This document shows, in pieces, positions 8,218 through 17,519 of a DNA stretch of 64,000 bases. The notes beneath the pieces are model-generated. The model was not told the DNA's origin and made no database searches. It saw nothing but the letters and a program-made list of their open reading frames with translations. The DNA lies in the NCBI RefSeq assembly GCF_000236785.1, contig NZ_AGUF01000033.1, forward strand, positions 1-64,000, read 5' to 3'. This DNA comes from Achromobacter arsenitoxydans SY8 (GTDB lineage: Bacteria > Pseudomonadota > Gammaproteobacteria > Burkholderiales > Burkholderiaceae_B). The translations under genes were made by a program, and so were the position numbers. Within the stretch, counting starts at the first letter, position 1, and each line of letters starts with the position of its first letter.

Positions 8218-9219
8218 ATGCATGCAGCCCCTGCGCGAGGCCGGTTCATCGCGGCCGCCCTGCTGACGGCCACCGCCTTTATCCTGCCGGCCGCGCCGGC
8301 CCTGGCGGACTATCCCGATCGCGACGTGAAGATCATCGTGCCCTTCCCTGCCGGCGGCACCGCCGACATCGCCGCGCGCGTGGTGGCGGCCGAACTGGGC
8401 AAGAGCTGGAAGAAGTCCGTGGTGGTGGACAACAAGGCCGGCGCCGGCGGCAACGTGGGCTCCGCGGAAGCCGCGCGCGCCACGCCGGACGGCTACACGC
8501 TGCTGATGGGCACGGTCAGCACGCACGCCATCAACCAATCCGTATACGCCAAGCTGCCGTACGACCCGGTCAAGGATTTCGTGCCCGTCACGCTGGTGAT
8601 CCCCGTGCCGAACATCCTGGAACTGAATCCGGCCTTCGCCGACAAGCACGGCATCCGCACGGTGGCGGACCTGATCAAATACCTGAAGGCCAACCCCGCC
8701 AGCGTCAACATGGCGTCCACCGGCAACGGCACCTCCACGCATCTGTCGGGCGAACTGTTCCAGACCATGACGGGCACGCGCATGACCCATGTGCCCTACA
8801 AGGGCAGCAGTCCGGCGCTGACCGACGTGATGGCCGGATCGGCCGACCTGATCTTCGACAACCTCCCTTCGTCCATGGGCTTCATCAAGGGCGGCAAGCT
8901 GCGTCCCTTGGCCGTGACCACCGCCAGCCGCTCGCCCGCCCTGCCCGACGTGCCCACGATGGCCGAGGCCGGTGTCCAGGGCTATGAGGCGTCCAGCTGG
9001 TTCGGGCTGCTGGCCCCTGCCGGCACGCCCGCGGACATCGTCCAGAAGATCCAGCGCGATGTCGCCGCCGCCCTGCAGCAGGAGTCGGTGCGCGCCCAGC
9101 TTCAGGCGCAGGGCGCCACGCCGTCCGGCAACACCCCCGCTCAGTTCAAGCAGTTCATGGCCCAGGAAACCGTCAAATGGGCCGACGTTGTGAAGAAATC
9201 CGGCGCCAAGGTCGATTGA
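8218..9219 (+). CDS. Bug-family tripartite tricarboxylate receptor 1
   Basis: A 333-residue periplasmic solute receptor of the Bug/TctC family. Sec signal peptide at residues 1-30 ([11 protein letters not shown]). Family motifs: [61 protein letters not shown]. Bug proteins bind small carboxylates for a TctAB permease. The start at 8218 follows GAGGAG; a longer frame to 8182 is rejected. It is divergent from the sugar-acid genes and followed by a second Bug gene 74 bp away, so both may feed that pathway. No TctA or TctB gene is in the window. Confidence 0.85.
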   Translation: MHAAPARGRFIAAALLTATAFILPAAPALADYPDRDVKIIVPFPAGGTADIAARVVAAELGKSWKKSVVVDNKAGAGGNVGSAEAARATPDGYTLLMGTVSTHAINQSVYAKLPYDPVKDFVPVTLVIPVPNILELNPAFADKHGIRTVADLIKYLKANPASVNMASTGNGTSTHLSGELFQTMTGTRMTHVPYKGSSPALTDVMAGSADLIFDNLPSSMGFIKGGKLRPLAVTTASRSPALPDVPTMAEAGVQGYEASSWFGLLAPAGTPADIVQKIQRDVAAALQQESVRAQLQAQGATPSGNTPAQFKQFMAQETVKWADVVKKSGAKVD

Positions 9220-9293
9220 CCCGGCGTTGATCCGGGCCCGTCCGCAACGCGTGGACGGCGGGCTCTTCATCATCACGCGAACCAGGAGACACC

Positions 9294-10265
9294 ATGAACA
9301 AACTGATCAGCGCCGTAGTCGCGGCGGGCGCCATCGTGCTTGGAGCGCCGGCGGCCCAGGCCGCCGGTTACCCCGAAAAGCCCGTCACCATGATCGTTCC
9401 CTTCGTGCCAGGCGGGTCGTCCGACATCACCGCGCGCTCGGTCACGCCCGGGCTGTCCAAGATCCTGGGGCAGACCTTCGTGGTCGAGAACAAGCCCGGG
9501 GCCAACAGCGCCATCGGCGCGCAGGCGCTGGCCCGCTCCACGCCCGACGGCTACACGATGATGGTCGGCTCGATCGGCACCTTCGCCATCAACGAGGCCC
9601 TGTACAAGAACCTGGCCTACAACCCCAGCAAGGATTTTGCTTATCTGACGCAGGCGGTCCGCAACCCCAACGTGCTGGTCGCGGCCACGTCCTTTCCCGC
9701 CAACAACGTCGCCGAACTGGTCGACTACGCGAAGAAGAATCCCGGCAGGGTCTCGTACGCGTCATCGGGCACGGGTTCCTCCGACCACCTGTCAGCGGTG
9801 CTGTTCCGCCAGCGCACGCAGAGCACGGGCGTAGACGTTCCGTACAAGGGCGGCGGCGCGGCGATCGCCGACCTGATCGGCGGACAGGTCAATGTGTCCT
9901 TCCAGAACCTGGGCGCGGTGCAAAACCACATCAAGGCGGGCAAGCTCAAGGCGCTGGCCATCACGGGCGACGCGCGTGCGCCGGACCTGCCCGACGTGCC
10001 CACGCTGGCCGAAGCCGGCATCAAGGACATGGTGGTGTATTCGTGGCAGGGTTTCGCCGTGCCCAAGGGCACGCCGCCGGCCGTCGTGGAAAAGTTGGCC
10101 GACGCCCTGCGCACCACCCTGCGCGACCCGCAGACCCAAAAGACGCTTCAAGGCCTGGGCTTCGAAGTGGTGGCCAACACGCCGCAGCAATTCGCCGAAT
10201 TCCAGCAGGCCGAGGTCAAGCGCTGGAAGGACGTCATCCAGAAAGCGAACATCCAGCTTGAGTAA
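9294..10265 (+). CDS. Bug-family tripartite tricarboxylate receptor 2
   Basis: A 323-residue Bug/TctC-type periplasmic receptor. Signal peptide at residues 1-23 (APAAQA|AGYP). Motifs: MIVPFVPGGSSDITAR, VVENKPGANSAIG, DVPYKGGGAAIADLIGG. Ribosome site CAGGAGA precedes the ATG. Same orientation as the preceding receptor and closed by a clear terminator. The two are clearly different proteins rather than a recent duplication. Ligand unknown; sugar acid or derived carboxylate inferred from context. Confidence 0.85.
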   Translation: MNKLISAVVAAGAIVLGAPAAQAAGYPEKPVTMIVPFVPGGSSDITARSVTPGLSKILGQTFVVENKPGANSAIGAQALARSTPDGYTMMVGSIGTFAINEALYKNLAYNPSKDFAYLTQAVRNPNVLVAATSFPANNVAELVDYAKKNPGRVSYASSGTGSSDHLSAVLFRQRTQSTGVDVPYKGGGAAIADLIGGQVNVSFQNLGAVQNHIKAGKLKALAITGDARAPDLPDVPTLAEAGIKDMVVYSWQGFAVPKGTPPAVVEKLADALRTTLRDPQTQKTLQGLGFEVVANTPQQFAEFQQAEVKRWKDVIQKANIQLE

Positions 10266-10271
10266 GCGGAT

Positions 10272-10303
10272 GGGGATGCCCGGCCTCGGGCATCCCCTTT
10301 CTT
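10272..10303 (+). terminator. Rho-independent terminator after the second Bug gene
   Basis: GGGGATGCCC (10272-10281), loop GGCCTC, GGGCATCCCC (10288-10297), then TTTCTT. A 10-bp perfect stem. Confidence 0.85.
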
Positions 10304-10354
10304 GAAGCCTGAATCAAGTAGCATGAAGCCTTCGCCACCCAACCGTACGACAAC

Positions 10355-11311
10355 ATGACCACCAAGCAACGCATCATCCAGGTCGGCTCGCTGGCCGGCT
10401 CTCCTTCCGCCAACCAGCGGCTGGCCGACGGCTACGACGTCATCGAACTGTGGAAGCACCCGGACCGCAAGGCCGCGCTGGCCGAGCACGGCAAGGGCGT
10501 CACCGCCGTCGTCACGTCGGCCAACTTCGGCGCCAACGCGGAATTGATCAACGCCCTGCCCGACCTGAAGGCCATCTGCAGTTGGGGCGTGGGCTACGAA
10601 ACCATCGACGTCGAGGCCGCCCGCAAGCGCGGCGTGCTGGTCAGCAATACGCCGGACGTGCTGACGGATTGCGTTGCGGACCTGGCCTGGGGCCTTCTGA
10701 TCGCCGGCGCACGCCGCATGGGTCAGGGCGAACGTTTCGTGCGCGCCGGCCAGTGGGGCCAGGTGCATGGCAGCATTCCGCTGGGCCTGCGCGTCAGCGG
10801 CAAGAAGCTGGGCATTGTGGGCCTGGGGCGCATCGGCGAAGCCATCGCCAAGCGCGGCACGGGCTTTGACATGGACGTGCGCTATCACAACCGCAGAAAG
10901 CGCGACGACGTCACGTACGGCTACGAGGCCTCGCTGACGGATCTGGCCAAGTGGGCCGACTTCCTCATCGTGGCCACGGTCGGCGGCCCCAGCACGCGCC
11001 ACTTGGTGAACCGCGAGGTGCTTGAGGCCCTGGGCCCCAAGGGCATCATCGTCAACATCGCGCGCGGCCCGGTCATCGACGAGGCTGCGCTGGTAGCCGC
11101 GCTGGAAGCCGGCAAGCTGGGCTGCGCCGCCCTCGACGTGTTCGAGCACGAACCCAAGGTGCCCGAAGCCCTGATCAAGAGCGACAAGGCCGTGCTGCTG
11201 CCGCACATCGGCAGCGCCACCGAGGAAACGCGCCTCGCCATGGAAAACATGATGCTGGAAAACCTGGAATCGTTCTTTGCGACCGGCCGCGTGATCACGC
11301 CTGTCGAGTAA
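10355..11311 (+). CDS. D-2-hydroxyacid dehydrogenase (hydroxypyruvate reductase-like)
   Basis: A 318-residue NAD(P)-dependent D-2-hydroxyacid dehydrogenase. Rossmann motif GLGRIG (156-161) and the catalytic set R237 (NIARGPV), E266 (DVFEHEP) and H284 (LLPHIGSAT) are intact. Members of this group reduce glyoxylate, hydroxypyruvate or tartronate semialdehyde-like compounds. Because garL-type aldolases release tartronate semialdehyde, a role in finishing the nearby sugar-acid route is plausible but inferred. The start at 10355 has only a weak ribosome site. It follows a terminator, so it probably has its own promoter. Confidence 0.85.
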   Translation: MTTKQRIIQVGSLAGSPSANQRLADGYDVIELWKHPDRKAALAEHGKGVTAVVTSANFGANAELINALPDLKAICSWGVGYETIDVEAARKRGVLVSNTPDVLTDCVADLAWGLLIAGARRMGQGERFVRAGQWGQVHGSIPLGLRVSGKKLGIVGLGRIGEAIAKRGTGFDMDVRYHNRRKRDDVTYGYEASLTDLAKWADFLIVATVGGPSTRHLVNREVLEALGPKGIIVNIARGPVIDEAALVAALEAGKLGCAALDVFEHEPKVPEALIKSDKAVLLPHIGSATEETRLAMENMMLENLESFFATGRVITPVE

Positions 11312-11370
11312 CGCCTGAGCCGCAAGGCTGGCTCATCCGCGGCCGCGCACAGCCGCGCCGCGGAAATAAA

Positions 11371-11402
11371 AAAGCCTCTCGGCGCCCATACCGAGAGGCT
11401 TT
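11371..11402. terminator. Bidirectional terminator
   Basis: AAAGCCTCTCGG (11371-11382), an 8-nt loop, CCGAGAGGCTTT (11391-11402). The 12-bp stem carries A and T ends, so it can terminate both the dehydrogenase gene and the convergent small gene at 11476. Confidence 0.85.
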
Positions 11403-11475
11403 CGACTTTCCGGCCCCCGCGTGATCCGGCAGTCTGCTTTGCGCAAAGGAACTTGGGCGTCGCCGCCCGTCGCGA

Positions 11476-11700
11476 TTATTTCGCTGGCGTCGTGGCGCCG
11501 GACTTGTCCATCTTGGCTCCGGACTTGTCCGCCGCATGCTTGGCGGAGGTCTTGTCCGATTTATGGTGCTTGTGCTGCGCCTGGGTCTTGGTTTCGCCGG
11601 ACTTGGCGGCGCCGGCCGCGAACGCCGCAGGCGCGGCGGCAAGGCCGAGGCACAGGGCCGAGGTGGAAAGAAACGCTGCAATGCGGGAGTGAGTCGTCAT
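11476..11700 (-). CDS. Small secreted Lys/His/Ala-rich protein
   Basis: A 74-residue protein with a good Sec signal peptide (residues 1-28, ending AAPAAFA|AGA). The mature part is about 45 residues, low in complexity and rich in K, H, S and A (QHKHHKSDKTSAKHAADKSGAK). A strong AGGAG precedes the ATG. Composition recalls acid-shock (Asr-like) or metal-binding periplasmic peptides, but the similarity is too weak to name it. A small AAGGCC-AAA-GGCCTT hairpin (11722-11736) lies in its leader. Stand-alone, ending at the shared terminator. Confidence 0.65.
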   Translation of the reverse strand: MTTHSRIAAFLSTSALCLGLAAAPAAFAAGAAKSGETKTQAQHKHHKSDKTSAKHAADKSGAKMDKSGATTPAK

Positions 11701-11913
11701 TTCGTGAACTCCTGAATGGTGAAGGCCAAAGGCCTTTTGCCGATACGGGGCGGCAACATCGCCGCTGGGCCCGTACCCCGTTTGAAGCCACGACGTTCAG
11801 AAGGTTCAACGCGGAACCATAAATTTTCTGCCGCTAACAGTTGGAGAAATGTCGGACGTCGGGCGATGCCATCGCAACGCGTTGCGAACGTCAGCCGCCT
11901 GTCAGCCAGCGGT

Positions 11914-12693
11914 TCAGCTTTCGAACACCAGCAGCGCAACGGTTGCGAACAGCATCGCCGCGAAGCAGGCTCTCAGCTTGCGTTCAGGCAGGCGGTACGC
12001 AAGCTTTACGCCGATGGGCACGAACACCAGGCTGCCGATGGCAAGCGGCGCGCCCACCATCCAGTTGGCCTGTCCCGCCCAGGTGTAGGTGATCAGCGCG
12101 ATCGTGGAGCCCGGGATCACCATGCTCAGCGCAAGGGCCTGCGCGGTGGTCTGCGGCAACCGGAAGACAGACGTGATGATGGGCACGGCCAGCACCGCGC
12201 CGCCCACGCCGAAGAAGCCCCCCAGCGTGCCGCACAGCATGCCCAGCACGCTTGCGCGGCGCGGCGTGAAGACGGGCGCTTCGCGCTTGGGGGCCTGCGC
12301 GCGGCGGGCGGCGGGACGCGACTCGCGCCACGTCTGCCATACATAGAACAGCGCGATGAAAAACAGGAACACCGCGAAGCTGCGGCGCAGCAGGCTGGAG
12401 TCGATGCCCAGCGCCATCTGCGCGCCCACCCACGTGAACACCACGGCTCCCGCCGCGCCCGCAAGGGCCACGCGCTTGTCGATGCGTGTCTGCTGGTTGT
12501 ACTTGCGCACCGCCATCATGATGGTCGGCAGGACCATGATGAGCGCCGTGCCCTGCGCAAGCTGCTGCGACATTCCCATCAGGAGCACCAGCGCGGGAAT
12601 GGCGATCAGCCCGCCTCCGATACCCAGCACGCCGCCCATGAAGCCGATCAGGCCGCCGGCGGCCAGGCATGCGGCGATAACAAACAGACTCAC
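11914..12693 (-). CDS. TauE/SafE-family membrane permease
   Basis: A 259-residue polytopic inner-membrane protein of the TauE/SafE/TSUP family, proposed exporters of sulfite, sulfoacetate or other organic anions. The repeated glycine-rich family motif appears twice: GFMGGVLGIGGGLIAIP near the N-terminus and GTLGGFFGVGGAVLAVP near residue 165. There are about eight hydrophobic segments with a basic loop in the middle (RAQAPKREAP). The start codon is GTG at 12693, with GGAG 9 nt upstream. Substrate cannot be told from context; radA lies upstream on the same strand, 140 bp away. Confidence 0.8.
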   Translation of the reverse strand: MSLFVIAACLAAGGLIGFMGGVLGIGGGLIAIPALVLLMGMSQQLAQGTALIMVLPTIMMAVRKYNQQTRIDKRVALAGAAGAVVFTWVGAQMALGIDSSLLRRSFAVFLFFIALFYVWQTWRESRPAARRAQAPKREAPVFTPRRASVLGMLCGTLGGFFGVGGAVLAVPIITSVFRLPQTTAQALALSMVIPGSTIALITYTWAGQANWMVGAPLAIGSLVFVPIGVKLAYRLPERKLRACFAAMLFATVALLVFES

Positions 12694-12834
12694 GTCTTGC
12701 TCCAGCAGGCCCCGCCAGCCGGGGCCGGGGCGATCAGTCGTTGAAAGGCAGGCATGTTACGCCCGCGGCCGGTCCTGGCAAAGCGGTCCTTGGGCGACGC
12801 GACCGGCGCGTAATGGCCGGGACGCCGCAAGCGG

Positions 12835-14196
12835 TCAGCGCAGCTTGTCGAGCGCTCCGTCCAGCCGGTCCACGGCCCAGATCTCCAGCCCTTCAATGGG
12901 CTGACGCGGCGCATTGGCCTTGGGGATCAGGGCAATCGAGAATCCAAGCTTGGCGGCTTCGCGCAGGCGTTCCTGGCCGCGCGGCGCGGGCCGGATCTCG
13001 CCGGCCAGGCCGACCTCGCCGAATGCGATGAGGCCGCGCGGCAAGGGCCGGTCGCGCAGCGAAGACATGATGGCAAGCAGCACCGGCAGATCCGCCGCCG
13101 GTTCCGTGATGCGCACGCCCCCCACGGCATTGACGAAGACGTCCTGGTCGAAGGTGGACACGCCCGCATGCCGGTGCAGCACCGCCAGCAGCATGGCCAG
13201 GCGGTTGCCTTCCAGGCCCACCGTCAGGCGCCGTGGATTGGGCGCGTGCGAGCTGTCCACCAGCGCCTGGATTTCGACCAGGAGCGGGCGCGTGCCCTCT
13301 TGCGTGGCCATCACGCACGAACCCGCGACCTGCTGTTCATGTTGCGACAGGAACAGCGCGGAAGGGTTGGCCACGCCGCGCAGGCCGCGGTCCGTCATGG
13401 CGAAGACGCCAAGTTCATTGACCGCGCCGAAACGGTTCTTGAAGGCGCGCACCAGCCGGAACGACGAATGCGTGTCGCCTTCGAAGTACAGCACCGTGTC
13501 CACGATGTGCTCGAGCACGCGCGGGCCGGCCAGCGCGCCGTCTTTCGTGACGTGGCCGATCATGACGATGGCGATGCCGGTCTGCTTGGCCAGCCGGGTG
13601 AGCTGCGCCGCGCATTCGCGCACCTGCGACACCGAGCCCGGCGCGGCGCTGAGCTCGCCGCTATAGAGCGTCTGGATGGAGTCGATCACCGCGACCGTGG
13701 GTTTTTGCTCGGAGACCGCAGCCTGAATGGCTTCCAGGCGGATCTCGGCCAGCAGATTGACATTGCCCGTCTGCAAGCCGAGCCGCCGCGCGCGCAGCGC
13801 GACCTGTTCGGCGGATTCCTCGCCGGTGACATACAGCACGTTGGTGGTTTCGGACAGCGAGGCCAGGGCCTGCAGCAGCAGCGTCGATTTGCCGATACCC
13901 GGATCGCCGCCGATCAGCACCACGGCGCCGGCCACCAGGCCGCCGCCCAGTACGCGGTCGAATTCTTCCAGGCCGGTAGGCTGGCGGGGCGTTTCGCGCG
14001 CCTCGATCTCGGACAGGCTGCGCACGGGGCTGGATGACGCGAGCGGCGCGTAGCGATGGTTGGACGCAGCCGCCGCCGAGGACTCGACCGTTTCTTCAAG
14101 CGTGTTCCAGGCGTTGCAATGCGGGCATTTACCCTGCCACTTCGGGGTGGTGCCGCCGCAGTCGGCGCACACATATACGGTTCGGGATTTGGCCAT
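12835..14196 (-). CDS. radA: DNA repair protein RadA
   Basis: A 453-residue RadA (Sms), a RecA-like ATPase that promotes branch migration during recombinational repair. Domains in order: four-cysteine zinc finger (C10, C13, C24, C27), RecA-type ATPase with Walker A GGDPGIGKST (K103), the family signature KNRFG (253-257), and a C-terminal Lon-protease-like domain (VGGVRITEPAADLP). Length is normal. The ATG at 14196 directly precedes the zinc finger, which fixes the start. Confidence 0.97.
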   Translation of the reverse strand: MAKSRTVYVCADCGGTTPKWQGKCPHCNAWNTLEETVESSAAAASNHRYAPLASSSPVRSLSEIEARETPRQPTGLEEFDRVLGGGLVAGAVVLIGGDPGIGKSTLLLQALASLSETTNVLYVTGEESAEQVALRARRLGLQTGNVNLLAEIRLEAIQAAVSEQKPTVAVIDSIQTLYSGELSAAPGSVSQVRECAAQLTRLAKQTGIAIVMIGHVTKDGALAGPRVLEHIVDTVLYFEGDTHSSFRLVRAFKNRFGAVNELGVFAMTDRGLRGVANPSALFLSQHEQQVAGSCVMATQEGTRPLLVEIQALVDSSHAPNPRRLTVGLEGNRLAMLLAVLHRHAGVSTFDQDVFVNAVGGVRITEPAADLPVLLAIMSSLRDRPLPRGLIAFGEVGLAGEIRPAPRGQERLREAAKLGFSIALIPKANAPRQPIEGLEIWAVDRLDGALDKLR

Positions 14197-14612
14197 GCGC
14201 GAAAGTTTACCGGCAACGCGATAGCGCAGTACGCGTCCGCGCTCGTTTTCGGTCCCTGGCGCGCCGGCCCGGCGCGCGAGTCTTTCATTTTGCTTTCATA
14301 AAAAGGGACATCGCCCAGTTACATGATGCAATCACAAGAAATTTCCTGCTGGATCCGGACAAATCGCGCATAATCGGGAAGTGCAACGCATTGTCGAACC
14401 GCCCAGTCCAGGACGGCATACTCCACGCCAAACGCCGGCCAGGCGCGTAACGTGGGGAATCGCGGCGCAATCACCCCGCGGCCTTTCACCAGGCCGCCTA
14501 AACCGGAACTAGACCCGAGCCACGACGAGATCGCCGGACCACCGGCGCGGCGCACGCAGAGGTCAAACGCGGATACGTCGAACCACCCGGCGTAGGCGCG
14601 AGGAGTACGCGC
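14197..14612. other. 416-bp intergenic region between divergent genes
   Basis: No convincing gene was found. A relatively AT-rich stretch at about 14283-14345 probably holds the radA promoter region on the minus strand. The part next to 14613 is GC-rich with no obvious terminator, RNA gene or operator. Confidence 0.5.
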
Positions 14613-15254
14613 ATGAGCATTACCTATCGCCCCCCTTTTGACGAAGACGATGAGCGGGATCTGCGCGCCCTGTATCGCAAACCCGGCCCCGGCGCCAATC
14701 CCGAACTGGACGCAGCCGTGCGCCGCAGATGGCACCCGGGCCACAGCTGGCATCCCGGCTGGGGCGCGCTGGCCTGCGCCGTGATGGTCGCGGGCCTGTT
14801 CGCCTGGACCGACATGCGCGAGGCCGCCGATCTCCCCGACCTGAGCGCGCAGTTGATCCCGCCCCCGGAAGTCGTGCCTGGCGCTGACACGCCCCCCGCG
14901 CCGCAAGCGGTCGCATCGGATGCGCAACCCGTCACCCTGCGCCGCGTCGTCGCGCTGCAACCCGAGCCCGCGGCCAACCAGGAGCCAGCCGTCCAGGCTT
15001 CCACCGAAGCCGCGCCTGAAGCCGCCACGCAAGAGGCTGCTCCGGAAAGCGCGCAGGGCGAAGCCGCTCAGGCGCAAACCGTCGTGGCGTTCACCGAGCA
15101 GGATATCGAGGCCCGCGTGGCGCAGATCCGCAACCTGATCGTGAACGACCGCGAAGAGGAAGCCGTGCAGGCGCTGCGCGAATTGCAGCGTGGCGCCCCC
15201 GATCTGGCCCTGCCGGACGATCTGCAGGAACTGTCCCGGCAGAACCCGGCCTGA
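14613..15254 (+). CDS. Hypothetical single-pass membrane protein
   Basis: A 213-residue protein I do not recognise. Residues 1-49 are charged and cytoplasmic in character, residues 50-66 (WGALACAVMVAGLFAW) form one membrane span, and residues 70-150 are an Ala/Pro/Glu-rich linker. The last about 60 residues form an amphipathic helical domain (EQDIEARVAQIRNLIVNDREEEAVQAL). The layout resembles anchored envelope proteins with a periplasmic helical domain. It stands alone, with a GC-rich hairpin after its stop. Confidence 0.55.
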   Translation: MSITYRPPFDEDDERDLRALYRKPGPGANPELDAAVRRRWHPGHSWHPGWGALACAVMVAGLFAWTDMREAADLPDLSAQLIPPPEVVPGADTPPAPQAVASDAQPVTLRRVVALQPEPAANQEPAVQASTEAAPEAATQEAAPESAQGEAAQAQTVVAFTEQDIEARVAQIRNLIVNDREEEAVQALRELQRGAPDLALPDDLQELSRQNPA

Positions 15255-15259
15255 CGGCT

Positions 15260-15281
15260 GGCCGGCCCCCCGGGGCCGGCC
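15260..15281 (+). terminator. GC-rich hairpin after the hypothetical gene
   Basis: GGCCGGCCCC (15260-15269) and GGGGCCGGCC (15272-15281) form a 10-bp stem immediately after the stop codon. No T tract, so termination is uncertain. Confidence 0.35.
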
Positions 15282-15352
15282 GCCCTGCCCGCGCATCTTC
15301 GCGGCCCCGGAATCATCCATCGGCGCGGCGGCTTCTTGCTAACATAGCCGCC

Positions 15353-15817
15353 ATGAGCCCCAGCTTCCATCACCGCAATCTTCCCCATTTGCTGCTCTAC
15401 GCGCGAGAGACGCTGATGGCGCATTTCCGCCCCATCCTGCAGGCGGCCGGCGTCACGGAACAGCAATGGCGGGTACTGCGCACCCTGAGCGACGTGGGCT
15501 CGATGGAACCCAACCAGATCGCCCGCAGCTGCCAGATCCTCAGCCCCAGCCTGACCCGCATGCTGGCCGGCATGGAAGAGCAAGGCCTGATCAAACGCAC
15601 ACGCTCCAGCGCCGACCAGCGCCGTCAGGAAATTTCCCTGACGGCCAAGAGCAACAAGCTCATCGACCGCATGCGCCCGCAGGTGGATGCCAAGTACCAG
15701 GAAATCGAAGAAAAAATCGGCAAGGACTTGCTGGACCGCCTGTACCGCGACGTGGACGCCATGGTCGACCTGATCCGGCGCGACACGTCCGAACCGCGCG
15801 ATTCCGGCAAGCCGTGA
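15353..15817 (+). CDS. hpaR: MarR-family regulator HpaR
   Basis: A 154-residue MarR regulator of the HpaR subgroup, repressors of homoprotocatechuate degradation. It has the subgroup signature near the N-terminus (NLPHLLLYARETLMAHFRPIL, then GVTEQQWRVLRTL) and a winged helix with SPSLTRMLAGMEEQGLIKRTRS. It is 108 bp upstream of hpaI on the same strand, which supports the assignment. No other hpa genes are in the window, so it may control hpaI alone or act on genes elsewhere. Confidence 0.85.
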   Translation: MSPSFHHRNLPHLLLYARETLMAHFRPILQAAGVTEQQWRVLRTLSDVGSMEPNQIARSCQILSPSLTRMLAGMEEQGLIKRTRSSADQRRQEISLTAKSNKLIDRMRPQVDAKYQEIEEKIGKDLLDRLYRDVDAMVDLIRRDTSEPRDSGKP

Positions 15818-15925
15818 CCCCCCCCGCGGCCCCAGGCGGCATCGCGCTGGTCCGGCCCCGGCCGGCTCCGGCGGGCGCCAGGCGGCGAACCCGAATTCCC
15901 CACCCCTGAGCGATCCGTAGAGTCC

Positions 15926-16726
15926 ATGGACATCCTGACCAATACCTTCAAGCAAGCATTGCGCGACGGCAAGCCCCAGATTGGCCTGTGGGCTGGCCTG
16001 GCCAGCGCCTACACCTCTGAAATCCTTGCGGGCGCCGGTTTTGACTGGCTGCTGATCGACGGCGAGCACGCCCCCAACACGCTGGACTCGACGCTCGCCC
16101 AACTGCAGTCTGTGGCGGCCTACCCTGTGGCGCCGGTGGTGCGGCCGGCCTGGAACGATCCCGTCCAGATCAAGCAGATCCTGGACACCGGCGCGCAGAC
16201 GCTGCTGGTGCCCATGGTCCAGTCGGCAGAGGAAGCCGCCGCCGCGGTGGCGGCCGTGCGCTATCCGCCCGAAGGCATCCGCGGCGTGGGCAGCGCGCTG
16301 GCCCGTTCGTCGCGCTGGAACCGCATCCCGAACTATCTGGAACGCGCCAACGGCGAAATGTGCGTGCTGGTGCAGATCGAAACGCCGCGCGGCATCCAGG
16401 CGCTGGACGAGATCCTGGCGGTGGACGGCGTGGACGGCGCCTTTATCGGCCCGGCCGACCTGTCGGCCAGCATGGGCTACCTGGGCCAGCCGGAACACCC
16501 CGAGGTCGAAAAGACCATCGACGACGCCATCACGCGCATCGTTCGATCGGGCAAGGCGGCCGGCATCCTGCACAGCGGCGTGACGCAGGCGAAACACTAC
16601 CTGTCGCTGGGAGCGACATTCGTCGCGGTAGGCGTGGACGCGGTGCTGCTGGCGCGCGCGGCCGAAGCGCTGGCCGGACAGTTCAAGGAACTGACCACGG
16701 TCGCCGCGGGCAAGGGCCCGTACTAA
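15926..16726 (+). CDS. hpaI: 4-hydroxy-2-oxoheptanedioate aldolase
   Basis: A 266-residue class II aldolase that cleaves 4-hydroxy-2-ketoheptane-1,7-dioate to pyruvate and succinate semialdehyde, the last step of the homoprotocatechuate meta-cleavage route. It follows the remembered E. coli HpaI closely: [22 protein letters not shown] with the base histidine, [31 protein letters not shown], metal-site segments VQIET and FIGPADLSA. It is a paralogue of the garL gene at 2.4 kb but clearly in the HpaI branch. Located directly after hpaR. Confidence 0.92.
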   Translation: MDILTNTFKQALRDGKPQIGLWAGLASAYTSEILAGAGFDWLLIDGEHAPNTLDSTLAQLQSVAAYPVAPVVRPAWNDPVQIKQILDTGAQTLLVPMVQSAEEAAAAVAAVRYPPEGIRGVGSALARSSRWNRIPNYLERANGEMCVLVQIETPRGIQALDEILAVDGVDGAFIGPADLSASMGYLGQPEHPEVEKTIDDAITRIVRSGKAAGILHSGVTQAKHYLSLGATFVAVGVDAVLLARAAEALAGQFKELTTVAAGKGPY

Positions 16727-16762
16727 GCCGTAAGGGTCGCCGGCGCCCGCCTTTCCAGGCCC

Positions 16763-17509
16763 CTATTCGCGCAAGAATGCGCGTACGGCGGCTTCGAACA
16801 GGGACGGACATTCCAGATGTGCGGCGTGGCCGCTGTCGGGCAGCACGCAGAGGCTGCCCTGCGGCAACGCCGACCGCAAGGCCAGCGCCGACGGCAAGGG
16901 ATGGCTGCGTTCGTATTCGCCCAGGATCACCAGCGCCGGCGCTCGCACCCTTGCCAGCGCCTTGGTGAAATCCACGTCCCGCACCGCCGTCATCATCGAC
17001 TCCGCGCCCGCCGAGCTCATGGTCATGCCGTCCCGCAGGCAGCCCGCGTACGCCGGGTGCCCTTCCCCTTGCCGAAACCAGGTCGCCAGCACGCGCTGCG
17101 CGGTGGCCTGCGGCCCTTCCGCATTCAGGCGCGACAGCGTGGCGTCGATGGGCTCGAAGCGGGCGGCAGGGTCCAGGCGCGCCCCCGCGCCATACAGCAC
17201 CGCGCGCCCGATCCGCGCCGGCGCGTCGCACAGCAGTTGCTGCGCCACGAACCCGCTGAACGAATGCCCCAGCACGTCGAAGCGGTGGATGCCCAGGCGG
17301 TCTGCCAGCGCCAGTACCGCCCGCGCGTAAGCGGACAGGCCCTGCAACGCCGGAGCCGCCGCGCCGCGGCCAAAGCCCGGCCAATCAAGTGCGATGACGT
17401 CGTGCTCGTCTGCCAGCGCGGCGCTCAAATTCCACCAGATGGCCGACGAAGAACAGAAGCCGTGCAGCAGGAACAAGGGCCGTCCGGATCCGCGCCGTGT
17501 GAACTCCAT
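16763..17509 (-). CDS. Alpha/beta-fold hydrolase
   Basis: A 248-residue soluble alpha/beta hydrolase. The oxyanion segment LLHGF (14-18) and nucleophile elbow GHSFSG (S83) are clear, and the catalytic histidine is in DSGHAAHLE near residue 224. The acid position has LGEYER, where many relatives have Asp. Likely an esterase, lactonase or ring-cleavage-product hydrolase. It starts 10 bp after the stop of a Bug receptor gene on the same strand, so it probably acts on the compound that receptor binds. Confidence 0.75.
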   Translation of the reverse strand: MEFTRRGSGRPLFLLHGFCSSSAIWWNLSAALADEHDVIALDWPGFGRGAAAPALQGLSAYARAVLALADRLGIHRFDVLGHSFSGFVAQQLLCDAPARIGRAVLYGAGARLDPAARFEPIDATLSRLNAEGPQATAQRVLATWFRQGEGHPAYAGCLRDGMTMSSAGAESMMTAVRDVDFTKALARVRAPALVILGEYERSHPLPSALALRSALPQGSLCVLPDSGHAAHLECPSLFEAAVRAFLRE

Positions 17510-17519
17510 GGCCCGCCTC

